This document shows positions 18,231-30,606 of a stretch of DNA of 64,000 nt, in pieces (positions within the stretch are counted from its first letter, which is position 1; every line of letters begins with the position of its first letter). Under the pieces are notes generated by a model. The model saw only the letters and a program-made list of their open reading frames with translations, had not been told where the DNA came from and searched no databases. Source of the DNA: Prinsepia uniflora (taxonomy: Eukaryota > Streptophyta > Magnoliopsida > Rosales > Rosaceae); the NCBI GenBank assembly GCA_032719365.1, contig CM064862.1, positions 55,829,840-55,893,839 on the forward strand, written 5' to 3'. A program made the position numbers and the translations under genes.

Positions 18231-21200
18231 TGACAGGACCCATTCCAATCCCCCCGGGATTAGTGAGGGATGACCCTGCTCCCGTCTGACACGAAGTGTC
18301 AGACAAGGGATAATTCCGACCTTTGCCTTCCCTGCTATCAGAGTACGCCAGGATCCGGAGGAGGTATGTGATATCTCGGTCTCTGCTACAGTCCACATCC
18401 AATGTCAACCTGAAGGGCAGTCAAAACATTAAAGCTGTGAGTGGACAAAACAAGAGTTTATAAAAACAATTTAACGAGAAGAAATTTGTACCCTTCACTA
18501 AAAAGCATGCATGCATTCGAAAACCGTTTATCCAGATAGAAACCATATGTGGGAACAAAGCCCAAAACAGAATATAAACCAAAGACGAAATGACCACTAT
18601 GAAATCGACCATGCGGGCCACTGCCCAAATCCTGTGTAAACGCACATCATACATCATATCATATAACTCATATAGAATACATCATATATACATATAATTC
18701 ACACAACCAATCCTGTCACGGTTCCAAAGCTACGCGCGTGCTACCCAGGTCTCAATCCGAGTCTTCTCAAAGTCGAGATCAATGTCCGCAGACCACTGAC
18801 CCTACCCGAGGTAATAGTAATCATAGCCTTCCTGAGAGTAAGGAACCCAACTGGGGGGTGACTCCACTCAGTCGGTGCTCCGTGACTACTCCGGGGTCCA
18901 CCCAGGCCAACGACCCTCCCGGAGGAGATAATAGAAGTAAAGGAAGGTATATGAATACATATATATACATAACATAAACATTCATGCCCGGTTCCCTTGA
19001 ACTGTCATGATCCATAACATCCATAACAAGGGTTCATGCCGGTTCCCATAAACCGTCATGAACCAGCATGACCTGAAAAAGGTTCATGCCGGTTCCCATA
19101 AACCCTCATGAACCACAATGACCTTTCCAGAGTTCATGCTGGTTCCCATAAACCGTCATGAACTTGGAAATCCATCTAGGGCCCCTGACCCGAAATCATC
19201 AATGTAAAACAACTGGTCTCGTGCCCGAACATATGACTCAACTGGGGAACGTGCCCGATATCTAAGGGTCAGTCACGACTCCGATCATAGTGATGCGTGC
19301 AACCATCCATCCATGACCGCTCTCAATCCTGGTATGTCGCCGTGAACGAATCAACCGACGCGACCACCACAAGATCATGGTGCACTCATCACCGATCGAT
19401 ATCCTGAACCGTCAACACTCCGAAGTCGAGCCTCCCCAGGCTGCCCGACCACGAATCGTGCATCGTGACCTCTCCGGAAGGAACACATCCCAATCTGGAG
19501 GCGAGCGTCGTATCGTCTATCGCCATGCACATAGCACCCGTCGCGACCACGATTTAGACCCGAAGGTCGTAGATAGTGTCATATGCCCGAGACAAAACCA
19601 AATGGGTCTCATACCCGAGTTTATCCATTTGAAATCCAAAACCATTTCATTTAGACCAATAAAGACATACAGACCCGTATAAGCACCGTATAAGGCCGAA
19701 ACCTCGAAATACGTGCTTATACGTAACCACATACAAATGCACCCATGGCATCATCAAACATGTAATAAAACATATAATAAACATTTATGCATGCACCAAT
19801 TTAGAAAACAAGGTCCACTCACAGACCGTCCGAGCTGCCGCCTCGATTTGCGTGTCATTCGGCTCCCCGAGCTGATCACCATTACCGGGACTCCCAAACC
19901 TGTCCAAATTTTAATAGAAGGTTAATAACTACTTAATTAACCTCCCACTAAGCCCCGTAATTTTCCCGAACTTTTAACTATTTTTAAACCGACCCTAAAC
20001 ATTCCGATGCCCCGAAACATATTGAGACGGTGTCCGATTGACACGAAACCAGTCCCAAAATGTTCGTTATATCGAATATAAAATTTCCCGTGTTGAACAC
20101 TTTTCCAAATTATGGACCACGTGCCCTCACGGGCCCCTAGAAGGTCGAAAATACTGTTCATCATCACCTACCTCAGAAAACCGGTTTTTTTCCTGGTTTT
20201 GGACCGGTTACTGTGCTGAACCGTCGGAACCGGTTCAGCGTTCCTCCTTCCTCGTTTTGGTCCGATTTCAACCCCAATCAATCCTATAATTCCTATTTTC
20301 ACGTTTCCTATCTATTCTAATCCTTAAAACAACCTAAAAACGCCTAAATCCTATGGTTTGATTTTGAACCAAACGGTTCAATATTTCCAAAACCATCCCA
20401 CGGCTGCCCAACCGTCCAACCACCATAGAAACCTTCCTAAAACTATCCTATCAACCTATTTGGTTCATTAAAACCATTAAAAACCAGCCATAACAACAAA
20501 AATGGAAAAATGGATCAAAATGGGCTAACCGTGAAACTCACGGGTTCTTCCTCCTTCCAGCCGCCGTGGACGGCGGTTCTGGCCGGCAACCACCCCCTCT
20601 TGTCCTCTCTTCCATCCCTGGTCTCATTCCTGGTCCCTTGAGTGAAGGTTGGATAGGTTTTGGGTTGCACGGATGGGAGAATGGTAGGTGTGTTTGAGAT
20701 CGGCTTGTGTTGTGAAGGCAAAGGGAAATGGTCGATGCATGAATAAAATTTACCTGTGAAATGGATGGGTGACACTTGCCACTCATCCATTGGGCCTCCA
20801 TAAAATATCTGGGCCCCATTAGAGTCCAAAAGTTAACTCGTTTCGTAATTCGTGCAATAGTGCACTCGAACTTCCGTGAACTGTAACTTCGTCGTCGAAC
20901 GTCCGAATTCGACGTGCCGCCTGTCTACGGATTCGTATCGTCCTTATCTACGTAATGGTCTTCGGCCCTCGGCCATCAAACCTCTTGGTCAAAAAGTCAA
21001 CATTTGCCCCTTTTTAACCAAAATTACCAAAATGCCCCTAAACTTCTGAACGTCATAACTTCCTCCTCGAACGTCGGAATTGAACGTGCCACCTGTCTAT
21101 GAACTCGTGAGGTCACGAACTACGTCACGGTCATTGGTCAAAGTCTGTGTTGACCGCCCGAATGAAAAGTCAACGTTTTTCCACGACCATGGGCAAAACG

Positions 21201-21306
21201 GTCATTTCGCATCGTTTGTCTGATTTCGCCCAACTAATCACTTGTTAGCCTCACTAATTGTGATTAGTCACTAATCTAATCTAGGAATTTGGGACGGGTC
21301 GTTACA
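18231..21306 (-). mobile_element. Ty3/gypsy 5' LTR, minus strand
   Basis: On the minus strand it starts TGTAACGACCCGTCCC (21306) and ends GGGTCCTGTCA (18231), 3076 bp, followed by a tRNA-iMet binding site. Shared LTR landmarks on the minus strand: donor at 20171, acceptor at 19900, donor TGTGAGTGGAC at 19823-19813, its complement at 18446-18436, GAAGGG at 18497-18491 with CCCTTCA at 18417-18411, and CATGCATG palindromes near 19790 and 18510. A perfect 9-bp hairpin GTCTGACAC/GTGTCAGAC with a 3-nt loop lies at 18284-18304. The right flank AGTTT lies in a copia coding region. Confidence 0.93.
18981..19163. repeat. Four tandem ~50-bp hairpin repeats in the minus-strand LTR
   Basis: Copies at about 18981, 19031, 19081 and 19131. 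The best unit reads GGTTCATG, C, CGGTT, a short loop, AACCG, T, CATGAACC, so each unit can fold into a hairpin with a 13-bp arm broken by one mismatch. Copies 2-4 are nearly identical; copy 1 is degenerate. Confidence 0.92.
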
Positions 21307-22369
21307 AGTTTGGTCATATTGCAAAGGACTGTGAAGTCAAACCTGCAGTGAATATGGTGCAGGAGGTGATAGAGAACATTACTAATCTATTATATTCTTG
21401 CAATGTTGTAGCAGTGAAAGATAATAATGTGTGGTATATTGACAGTGCATGTAGTAATCATATGCCTAGTCAGGAAGTTTTTCTGATTGAGGTAGACATA
21501 ACTATTAATTCCAAATTGAAGATGGGCAATGGTAATCTAGTCCAAGTAATTGGAAAAAGGACACTTGTGATCCAAACCAAGCAAGGAAAGAGGCATATTA
21601 CCTAGATTGGAAAATGGGCAATGCTCTTACCTAGATTGGATGAAAATCTGCTAAGTGTTGGGCAAACGATTGAACATGGATATTATATGTTGTTTGGAGA
21701 TCACACTGTGGACATCTTTGAAAACAAAGAGCTCACAGTCATGGTGGCTAAGATTCCTATGATAGGGAACATGTGCTTTCCTATGTCATTAGATTTTGTG
21801 AATCCTATTGCAATGACGGCAACAGTGACAAAAGACTATGAATTATGGTGCATAAGACTTGGCCATCTGAACTATACAAGTTTGAAGACACAACAGTAGA
21901 AAGACATGGTTATTAGATTACCTAAGCTACAAGTAGAAGGTGATGTGTGTGAAGGTTGTGTAGCAGGGTAGGATTATGAGGAACAATTTGACAATGAGCT
22001 AGCTTGGAGGGCATCTTTACCACTTGAGCTAATACACACAAATTTGTGTGGACCAATGCAAGAAGTAATTGTTGGAGGTAACAAGTACTTATTCACTTTC
22101 ATAAATGACTACACTAGAATGTGTTGGCTGTTTTTTGTGTCACATAAATTTGGATTTCTAAATGTGTTTAAAAAGCTTAAGAAAATGATTGAGTTATAGG
22201 GTGGCTACAAGATTAAGAAACTCAAAAGTGATAGAGGTGGAGAGTATCTCTCAAAGAAGTTTGAGGATTTCTATGATAGAGATAGGAATGGAGAGACAAC
22301 TCACTGTTGCTTACTCACGATAACAGAATGGTGTGGTACAAAGGAAGAACATGACACTAGTGGAGATGG
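21307..22369 (+). pseudogene. Copia element B: gag end, protease and integrase, fragment
   Basis: Starts inside a gag zinc knuckle (KFGHIAKDC, its first cysteines lost to the break). Then come the protease motif WYIDSACSNHM (near 21435), the GAG-pre-integrase block LWCIRLGHLNYTSLK (near 21845), an ELIHTNLCGP integrase block (near 22025), a KSDRGGEYLSKKFEDF block (near 22220), and QNGVVQRKNMTLVEM (22325-22367). Several stops (TAG 21603, TAG 21897, TAG 21970, TAG 22198) and a frameshift near 22280 disable it. It ends at the gypsy LTR starting 22370. The Tork-like motifs match the RT-RNase H segment at 53073, but about 400 residues between them are absent. Confidence 0.88.
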
Positions 22370-23492
22370 TGTAACGACTCGTCCCAAATTTCATGATTAG
22401 CGAGAATTAATTAAGGATTAACCGGGACTTAATCGAGGATTATCGGATGATTAGGGTAAAATGACGATTTTACAATTGAACGGATGAAAAAGTTGACTTT
22501 TAACACGAGAAGTCAAATGCACGTCGATCGAAGTCTAGTATGTAGATCGAGATGATACAAGTCCAAAAATATAGGCGGCACGTCGAAATCGGACATAATA
22601 CGAGAAAGATACGGGTTAAGAACGATTTTTTGTACTATTTATAATTGCACGAAAATCGAGACAGTTGACTTTTGAGAATTTATTGTGGGACCAAAAATAT
22701 CTTCTCTAGACCAATGGATGAGTGATAAGTGTCACCCATCCTCTAGTCCACACAATACATACATGCATCATCCCACCTTCATTCATCCATTTTCCTTCAT
22801 TTTTTTCATCCTACTCGTAACTCCCCATTTCGCTTCCCTTGCTTTGGTGCTGGTGGAGAGAGACTGAGGGAGTGAGTGGTTGAGTAAAGGACTGAGACGA
22901 TGACGACGGACAAAGGAGCCACAGAGGGACATGCCAGCCGTGAAACCAAGTAAAACCTGAAGCTCGTTTTGGTTTAAGTTTAATTTTTGTTTTGCTAGAT
23001 GTGTGGGATCCTTTCTGAAGCCTTTTGTGCGTTTCTTGAGCTTATACGAGCCTGTAGAGACCAAAACGGAAGGCTGAGGACCTCTGATTGAACTCTGGTG
23101 GAGGTTTGGAGTTGAACCGTGTGGTTTTGAGCTTGAAAAGTGAATTTCTAACCCTTTTCCTAGTTTTGAGTAGATGGGGATGTTTCTGGGTGAAATGGAG
23201 TTTGAATGGAGGAAAAATGACGAAGTTTGGTGGCCGGACGGGAGAGAACTGAATGGGTCAGGGTCACGGGTCGAATGACCTGGTTGAAGAAGTTCGGGTT
23301 GACCCGCTTGGGCATGAAGATTATGACGTGGCATCCCTGTCAGGCCATGTGGCCGACCAGGTAGTGCCACGTGGTGATCTATCAAAAGATGTCAGGCTAA
23401 TAAGGCAGCTGACGTGGCAGGGCCACGTCAGACTTATCATACCACATGGACCAGTGAGATGGTACTACGTGGCATTATCTCAGGTGCTATCA
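22370..23492 (+). mobile_element. Ty3/gypsy LTR, first part (split by the chromovirus)
   Basis: Starts TGTAACGACTCGTCCC and continues at 33526 after the nested chromovirus. It contains a dense run of G-box/ABRE-like ACGTGG and CCACGT motifs (23325-23480). The last five bases, TATCA, are the target site of the nested insertion. It belongs to the same broad family as the minus-strand LTRs at 18231 and 60140. Confidence 0.92.
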
Positions 23493-26231
23493 TGTAACGC
23501 CCCGAAAACTCAAAGGATGTAAATTTGTAAAATGATAAATGAAATGACGTTTTTACCTCTATGAATAGTATGGTCAAATATTGACTTTTTGTTTGGCAGG
23601 TCGAACGGTCGTTGGCCAATGATTGTGACGTAGTTCGAGACGTAACTAGTCCGTAGACAGGCGGAACGTTTAATTCCGACGATCAGGGAAGAAGTTATGA
23701 CGTTCGGAAGTTCGAGGGCATTTTCGTAATTAGGTCGAAATGGGAGAAATTGTTGACTTTTTGCTCGACCACTATTTTTCACACAATTCGAGGACCGTTA
23801 GGTAGGTCTCGATGCCCTGAGTCTATAGACAGGCGGCACATTGAAAACGGACCCCGGACGAAAAAGTTACGATTCTAGAACGAGGAAGGGCATTTTGGTA
23901 ATTAGGTGAAGGAAGGGCAAAATGGTAATTTTGAGGGTGCAGTTTGAAATTAGCCGTTGTGGTTTGTTGTGTGAATTGTTTAATTTTTTAAGTGAATTGT
24001 TTAACAAATCAAGTGACAATTGTCACTAACAGACGTTGGATTAGTGGCTAGATGGACTGAGTGGAAGCACAGGGGTGCTGGTTGCACTGTGAAGACAGAG
24101 CACGGGTAAAATTGTTTTTGATTTTGGGCCATTTGCAGGAAACACAGACAGAGAGACTGAGAGATTCCCACGGGTTACTGTGATGAGGGGATTGAAAACA
24201 GAGAACTGGAAATCATTGAGAGACCATTTTGGAGAGGAAAGAAACGGAAACCAGAGAGAAAACCCAGAAATCGTGAAAACTGGAAAATGGAGGGAAATTT
24301 TGAAGTTTGATTTGTGAGTTGAGAGGAGCTAAATAGAGATTAAAAACAGCTTTCTGAGCTCATTTCGACTGCAACCATACAAAAATCGAAGGAGCTTGAT
24401 CGTTGTTTGGCCTAGAACTGAAGTTCCAGTTTCTGGAAAATTTCGAGATTGAGGACGACTACCTACAGGTAAGGATTTGTGAAATTGGTTATGGTATAAC
24501 GTTTATTTAAGTCTTAAGATGCTTCTGTATCATTTAATTTGAAAATTGAGTCGATTTGAGTGAGTTTAGAATGTTAAAAACGATGTGTTTGATCTTGAGA
24601 GAAATGTTGGATTAAAAGCTTGATGTGTATAATTAAGGATGGAGAACTTAAATTAAGATGGAATGGATGGATTTTGGTGGAAGAATTAAAAGAAATAAGT
24701 TGGAATTGTAGGAGATTGAACCGGGTTGTGTCGCGGGTTTGTGACCCGTTTAGCAGTGAGTCGGGTAGAGAATACGACATTGTAGCTTACTGTGCAGGGC
24801 GCGTGGCTTTCATGCGCAGCCACTTTGGGCGGCGCGTGAGGTAGTGTCTCCGGTCACGGTCAATAGATGATTTTATCCTTTCAATGTAACAGACATTTTG
24901 AGATAAATTTCTAGTTGATCGGACGTCGTTTCGGAATAGTTTTGAGTGGTCGAAGGTTTAGGATTTTAAATTAATTACATCGAAAAAATCCCGAAAAATT
25001 AGGGAAATTATTGTAAGCTTAGTGGAAGTGTTTGTGACCCAAATTGTGATCTTTGACAGGCCAGAACATTCCTGAGGCAACCTAGGAGCGTACCGGACGC
25101 AATTGACGCGTTCGAACTTCGTGAGTGAACTTTTGATTTCTAACCGAGCATGCATTACTTTTTTTTACTCATTTGTTTTATGTTTCTATATATGATTTTA
25201 TGATTACATTTATGATATTTCTACTTTACGTAAATGCACGCTTTTCGATGTGATTTATCTTATTTTACATATTTCGAGACTTTGGTTTCTCCGATACTTT
25301 GATGATGGTTTGATGAGTGATTTTATACGGTTTGTACATCTTACATTTTAATGATGATTTTATTATGATTTGTGAGTAAGATTCGGGATTTGAACGTGAA
25401 ATTCGGATATAAGTCCTATTTTGATAAAATGTGAATTCGAATTGGTTTTGGAATTTGGAACACGATGGATCCTGGATTTGTTATGATTTACACATTATTT
25501 TGGGTTTAAAGACCCGGTACAATTGCTGGATCTGGTTTTGGGTTTAAATACCCAGTTAAGTCATGACGGGGGAGGGCCCTCGATTGAGACATGTTGAGTA
25601 TAAAGACTCGGTTACTGTGATGTCCCCCGAGGCCTACTGATTGTGTTTTGAGTTTAAAGACTCGTTGATATCCCGGGAAGGCCTGATATGTGAGTTTAAA
25701 GACTCGGATGGATCCAGTAATTTTGATTCGTTGATGTTACATTGGGTTTTACATGGTTTTATAGTTCTCTACTGTAACGGTTTCCATACGGTTTATATAA
25801 GTGATTTTCGGATACTTAGTTATGCAAGCATGTTTTGAAACTGGAGGGTGAACCCCGATTTCATTAAATTGTTTTCCAGAATCGTTTATTTTAGTCCAAT
25901 CAAACTTTTATGTTTTATTACCCTCCTAGTCGTGGTATAAGTTTTGGGGGCTAACGCCGACGCAGAGGCAGAGGCAGAGACAGAGGCATAAAGTTTTCCC
26001 GTTGCGGTGTAGTTAGTTCACAGTGTAGGGTTTTATCCTTATCTCGTTTTGTAACCATGCTCTGTGATACTGTTGACTGGTTGTACCGTTGGTTGTATCG
26101 TACTTTCTCCCTGGTCTGACAGTATGTGTAATGTATTATTATGTGGTTATTTTGGTTGTTTGTGTTCAATTGTCAGACGGGAGCTTGATTCTCCCCGGTT
26201 ATCGAGGCGATAATCAGGGCGGGTCCTGTCA
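23493..26231 (+). repeat. 5' LTR of the chromovirus
   Basis: 2739 bp, starting TGTAACGCCCCG and ending GGGTCCTGTCA. Landmarks: donor CAG|GTAAGG (24469), acceptor GACAG (25059), donor GTGAGTGAAC (25121), GGAGGGT (25843) and ACCCTCC (25920), GTCTGACA/TGTCAGAC pair (26114 / 26171). GGGTTTAAAGACCC-like palindromes occupy 25500-25700. Confidence 0.96.
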
Positions 26232-26233
26232 AT

Positions 26234-26245
26234 TGGTATCAGAGC
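26234..26245 (+). other. Primer-binding site, tRNA-iMet, chromovirus
   Basis: TGGTATCAGAGC two bases after the 5' LTR. Confidence 0.95.
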
Positions 26246-26327
26246 ATAGGTTTACGGTTTATGTCTGGCACTTGGATGTGCCTAGGTTGTTGTACTAACT
26301 TATGCCTCTTTCAGAGAACGATCGGCC

Positions 26328-27190
26328 ATGCCTTCGCGACGTGAACCCCCTCCACGACCTGCAGAAGGCATTGTTAGTGATGCCGAGAGTGTGATGATCG
26401 AGCGAGCCCAGCGCCTTGGGGCTACGGACTTTAGCGGTAGGGAAGATCCCGAGGAAGCACACCAATGGATTTCTCGGTTTGAGGCGATTTTTGTTGTGAT
26501 GCGCTGTCCTCCCGAGGAGCGAGTTGTGTTGGCCACCTTTTTGCTGGATGGGGCTGCTTATGAGTGGTGGTATACTCTGGAGTTATCTGGTTGGGATGCT
26601 CACACAGTGACTTGGGAGACCTTTCGTGAGAGGTTTCTTGATCAATACTATCCCCGTTCATTCCGTGATGCTAAGGAGACAAAATTTATGCAGCTTCGAC
26701 AGGGGAGCATGTCTGTAAACAGAGTACGAGCAGATGTTTCAGATGCTAGACCGTTTTGCTTCTACCTTTGTGTCTACTGAAGCTGAGAAATGTCGTAGGT
26801 TTTAGCTTGGCCTGCGAGGTGAAATACGTGCCTTTGTGACAGCTGGAGCTTTTACTACCCTCAGAGATTTATTTGATGCTGCAGTACGGGTGGAGGCTAG
26901 TTTACCGACACGCCCACAATTCTCAGGTGGTGGACAACGTCGAGAGCGTTCATTTCCTAGAACGTCGAGTCTGAGAGCTCCGTAAAGGGACTGTTACAAT
27001 GGAGCTTCGTCCGCGGGCAATGACCGTTTTGGTAGGCCTGGCAATTTTCAGAGTTTCGAATTTAAAGGACCCAGAGCACAGCTGGCTCCACATGAAGACA
27101 GAGTGGTAGATTTACTCGAGATGTTTCTAGTGTTATCTGTTCCTTCTGTGGAGAGGGGGCCACTACTGGAGAGAGTGTCCATCTTTGTTA
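26328..27190 (+). pseudogene. Chromovirus gag (capsid and zinc knuckle), frameshifted
   Basis: The first ATG after the leader (26328) opens a 150-residue frame. It contains the gypsy gag core: GREDPEEAHQWISRFEAIF, then EERVVLATFLLDGAAYEWW, then TWETFRERFLDQYYP. A frameshift near 26720 moves the frame to LDRFASTFVSTEAEKCRRF and LRDLFDAAVRVEA. A CSFCGEG...GHYWRECP zinc knuckle at about 27138-27180 is split by a second one-base shift in a G-run. Stops near 26805 and 26983 also occur. In the family, gag forms the particle and binds RNA. Confidence 0.9.
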
Positions 27191-27376
27191 CTGGGTGGTG
27201 GCGCAGGTCGGTGTACAGTGGAGCAGGGGCGGAGTACAGCATCAGTTTCTGGGACAGCGAGTACTAGAGGAGGTGCTGGAGATACCAGTGGATAGAGGGG
27301 TCGTGGGCGAGCATCAGGACCACAAGCTCGAGTTTTTGCAGTTACACAGCAAGAGGCCAGGGCAGCACCTGGTGTT

Positions 27377-28465
27377 GTGACAGGTACACTTACAATCCTT
27401 GTTCATGATGTATGTGCTTTAATAGATCTAGGAGCTACCCATTCTTTTATATCACGGAGTTGTGGTTTGTTAGCGGATAGAGAGGCGTTCGCACTGGGTT
27501 GTGATATGGGTGTGAGTACGCCCACGGGGGAGGTGTTTGTGGTAAACCAAGTGTTGAGAGAGTGTCCCGTTTTGGTAGGTGACGTTGGGTTGGTAGGTGA
27601 CCTGATACTCCTGGATTTGCACGACGTTGATGTTATTCTGGGGATGGATTGGTTGACATTACATCATGCTTCTATCGAGTGTGTCGAAAAGAAGGTAATT
27701 ATTCGGAGTCCAGGGTTACCTGAAAATACCTTTCAGGGAATACAACGAGCAATTCCTGTTGGGGTGATTTCAGCTCTGAAAGCCAGTAAGTTATTAAGGA
27801 AAGGGTGCCAGGGATACTTGGCTCACGTGGTGGACACACGTGATGCACCATTGAAGGTGGAGGATATACCGATAGTGCGGGAATTCCCAGATGTCTTTCC
27901 GGAGGATTTGCCGGGATTGCCACCCCACCGAGACATTGAGTTCACCATTGATCTTGTTCCAGGTACGCAACCTATTTCTCAGACTCCGTACGGTATGGCG
28001 CTAGCTGAGTTGAAGGAATTGAAGGCGCAGTTGCAAGAGTTGGTCGAGATGGGGTTTGTTCGACTGAGTGTATCTCCTTGGGGAGCTCCAGTTTTGTTTG
28101 TGCGGAAAAAGGATGGAAGCTTGAGGCTCTGCATCGATTATAGGCAACTGAACAGGGTAACAATCAGGAATAAATACCCCCTACCTCAGATCGATGACCT
28201 ATTTGATCAATTGAGGGGAGCTCAAAACTTCTCCAAGATCGATATTCATTCTGGGTATCATCAGTTACGGGTTAAAGAAGAGGATGTACCCAAAACAGCC
28301 TTTAGAACCCGATATAGTCATTATGAGTTCCTAGTGATGTCGTTCGGGTTAACTAACGTACCAGCGGCATTTATGGATTTGATGAACCGAGTGTTGCAGC
28401 CATACTTGGATCACTTTGTTATTGTATTCATTGATGACATTTTAGTCTACTCAAAGAGTGCGTAG
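27377..28465 (+). pseudogene. Chromovirus pol: aspartic protease and reverse transcriptase
   Basis: One open frame of 362 residues. The protease active-site motif is LIDLGATHSF (residues 15-24); the usual residue after the catalytic Asp is Ser or Thr, here Leu, so this protease may be inactive. DVILGMDWL (about residue 86) is the second protease landmark. RT follows from about residue 170: FPEDLPGLPPHRDIEF, SPWGAPVLFVRKKDGSLRLC, the YPLPQIDDLFDQL block, and the catalytic FIDDILVYS (near residue 352). TAG at 28463 ends the frame inside RT, which continues in the same frame after it. Confidence 0.93.
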
Positions 28466-28800
28466 GCGCACGAAAAGCACTTAAGGATGGTGCTTGGTAC
28501 CCTAAGGAAGAATAAGTTGTAAGCAAAGCTTAGTAAGTGTCAATTTGGGTTGACCAACATGAGTTTCATGGGACATGTGATTTCGGCTGAAGGAATCAGT
28601 GTAGTTCCCCAAAATATTGAGGCAGTAGAAAAGTGGGAACAACCGAAGATAGTCACTGAGGCTAGAAGTTTTTTAGGGTTAGTGGTTATTACAGGCGGTT
28701 TGTAGAGGGTTTTTCTACCATTGCTGACCCATTGACACTGCTGACAAGGAAGGGAGTTAGATTTGTTTGGAATGAGGATTGTGAACAAATTTTTTAGGAG
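28466..28800 (+). pseudogene. Chromovirus RT thumb/connection, broken by stops and a shift
   Basis: Continues RT: HLRMVLGTLRKNKL, a stop at about 28519, AKLSKCQFGLTNMSFMGHV, EGISVVPQNIEAVEKWEQP, then a frameshift near 28680 into RRFVEGFSTIADPLTLLT and KGVRFVWNEDCEQIF. A TAG at 28797-28799 precedes RNase H. The order and spacing are normal for gypsy pol. Confidence 0.88.
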
Positions 28801-29298
28801 TTGAAGAAACGGTTGACATCTGCTCCTGTATTGTCCCTTCCGGACGATAGTGGGGAATTTCAGGTGTACAGCGACGCATCCTTACAAGGATTGGGATGCG
28901 TGTTAATGCAACATGGGAAAGTGATTGCCTATGCCTCCCGCCAGTTGAAGTCTCGTGAATGCAACTATCCTACCCATGATCTAGAACTAGCTGTAGTGGT
29001 ACATGCTCTAAAGATTTGGAGACATCATTTGTATGGTGCGACCTGTAGACTGTTTACTGATCATAAGAGCCTGAAGTACTTGTTCACTCAGAAGGAATTA
29101 AATGTGAGGCAAAGACGATGGTTGGAGCTGATTAAGGATTATGACTGTACGATTGAGTACCATCCTGGAAAAGCTAATGTGGTAGCTGATGCTTTGAGTC
29201 GGAAATCAACACATTTTGTGGCACACCTACGGATGACTCATTTGCCCCTATTGGTTAAACTCCGTAAGACTAGCGTTAATTTGGGACTTGATAGCTAA
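28801..29298 (+). pseudogene. Chromovirus RNase H
   Basis: The 165-residue frame shows RNase H landmarks: FQVYSDASLQGLGCVL with the first catalytic Asp; SRECNYPTHDLELAVVVHAL with the Glu; CRLFTDHKSLKYLF with the next Asp; NVVADALSRK with the last. This activity removes the RNA template during reverse transcription. The end of the frame drifts into the spacer before integrase. Confidence 0.93.
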
Positions 29299-29397
29299 GG
29301 TGTCTTGCTAGCTAGTTTCCATGTGCGGTAAATCCTAATTGACCAGATCATCGATGCTCAATTCCAAGATCCTGTCTCGTGCATTCTTCGGATTGAA

Positions 29398-30606
29398 GTG
29401 GAAACAGGAGAACGGCAGGATTATACAGTCAGAGATGAAGGAGCCTTACTAAAGGATAGACGGTTGTATGTGCCTGGAGACGTCACATTAAAGAAAGAGA
29501 TTTTGGATGAAGCACAAAGTTCAGCGTACGCTATGCATCCAGTTGGAACTAAAAGGTACCGTACGCTTCGAGAACACTATTGGTGGCCGGGTATGAAACG
29601 GGAGATCACTGAGTATGTCAGTAAGTGTTTGATTTGCCAGCAGGTAAAGGCTAAGAGGCAAAGACCCAATGGAGCGTTGCAGCCACTTCCTATCCCATAA
29701 TGGAAATGGGATCACATAACGATGGATTTTGTGTTTGTACTTCCTAGGACGCCCAGAGGCCACGATGGAGTTTGGGTGGTTGTGGACAGACTCACCAAGT
29801 CAGGACATTTCTTACCTGTAAGGGAAGACTTTCAGATGACACGGTATGCCAGATTGTTTATTAATGAGATTATACGATTACATGGCACTCCTGCCTCTAT
29901 CGTATCGGATTGAGATCCGCGATTTACATCCAGATTCTGGCAGAGTTTACAGGAAGCTTATGGGACAAGATTACATTTTCGTATAGCGTTCCACCCTCAA
30001 ACGGACGGACAGTCGGAGCGAACTATTCAAACCTTGGAAGATATGATGAGAGCCTGTGTTTTGCAATTCCAAGGTACTTGGGAGTCACACTTACCATTGA
30101 TGGAATTCGCTTATAACAACAGTTACCAAGCGAGTATTGGGATGGCACCTTACGAAGCCTTGTATGGTCGGCAATGCAGAACCCCTTTGTGTTGGACTGA
30201 CGTGGGCGAAAGGAAATTGACTAAATCCGAATTGGTAGAATTGATGACAGAGAAAGTCAAACTAATCAGAGATAGACTCAAGGCAGCCCAAGATCGACAA
30301 AAGCGCTATGTGGACCGTCATAGTAGAGATCTTGAGTTTGCAGTCGGAGATTGGGTATTTCTGAAGCTATCTCCTTGGAAAGGCATAATGCGGTTTGGCA
30401 GGCGAGGGAAATTGAGCCCCCGTTTCATCGGGCCATACGAGATTGTTGAAAGGATCGGCAAGGTTGCATACGGATTACCTCCAGAACATTCTAAGGTCCA
30501 CGATGTATTCGATGTGTCAATGCTACGGAAGTATGTGAATGATGCATCTCATGTACTAGAAGAACAACCCATTGAACTCAGAGAAGACTTAAGCTTTCAA
30601 GAATAG
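29398..30606 (+). pseudogene. Chromovirus integrase
   Basis: The HHCC zinc domain (HPVGTKRYRTLREHYWWPG, then CLICQQVKAK) is at 29530-29650, followed by TAA (29698). The catalytic core starts at DHITMDFVFVLP (first Asp, about 29724). The VSD of the second Asp at about 29908 is followed directly by TGA (29911). The frame shifts around 29940-30000, and the third catalytic residue lies in GQSERTIQTLEDMM (about 30012). A long clean frame (30034-30606) then covers the rest: ESHLPLMEFAYNNSYQASIG, YEALYGRQCRTPLCW, a GPYEIVERIG GPY/F motif, and VHDVFDVSMLRKYV. It ends at TAG 30604. Confidence 0.93.

Noticed and set aside
22783..23385. A 200-residue minus-strand open frame inside the gypsy LTR
   Set aside because: It lies wholly within an LTR, has low-complexity Ser/Pro-rich composition with no recognisable domain, and is not kept in the related LTRs. 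Treated as chance.
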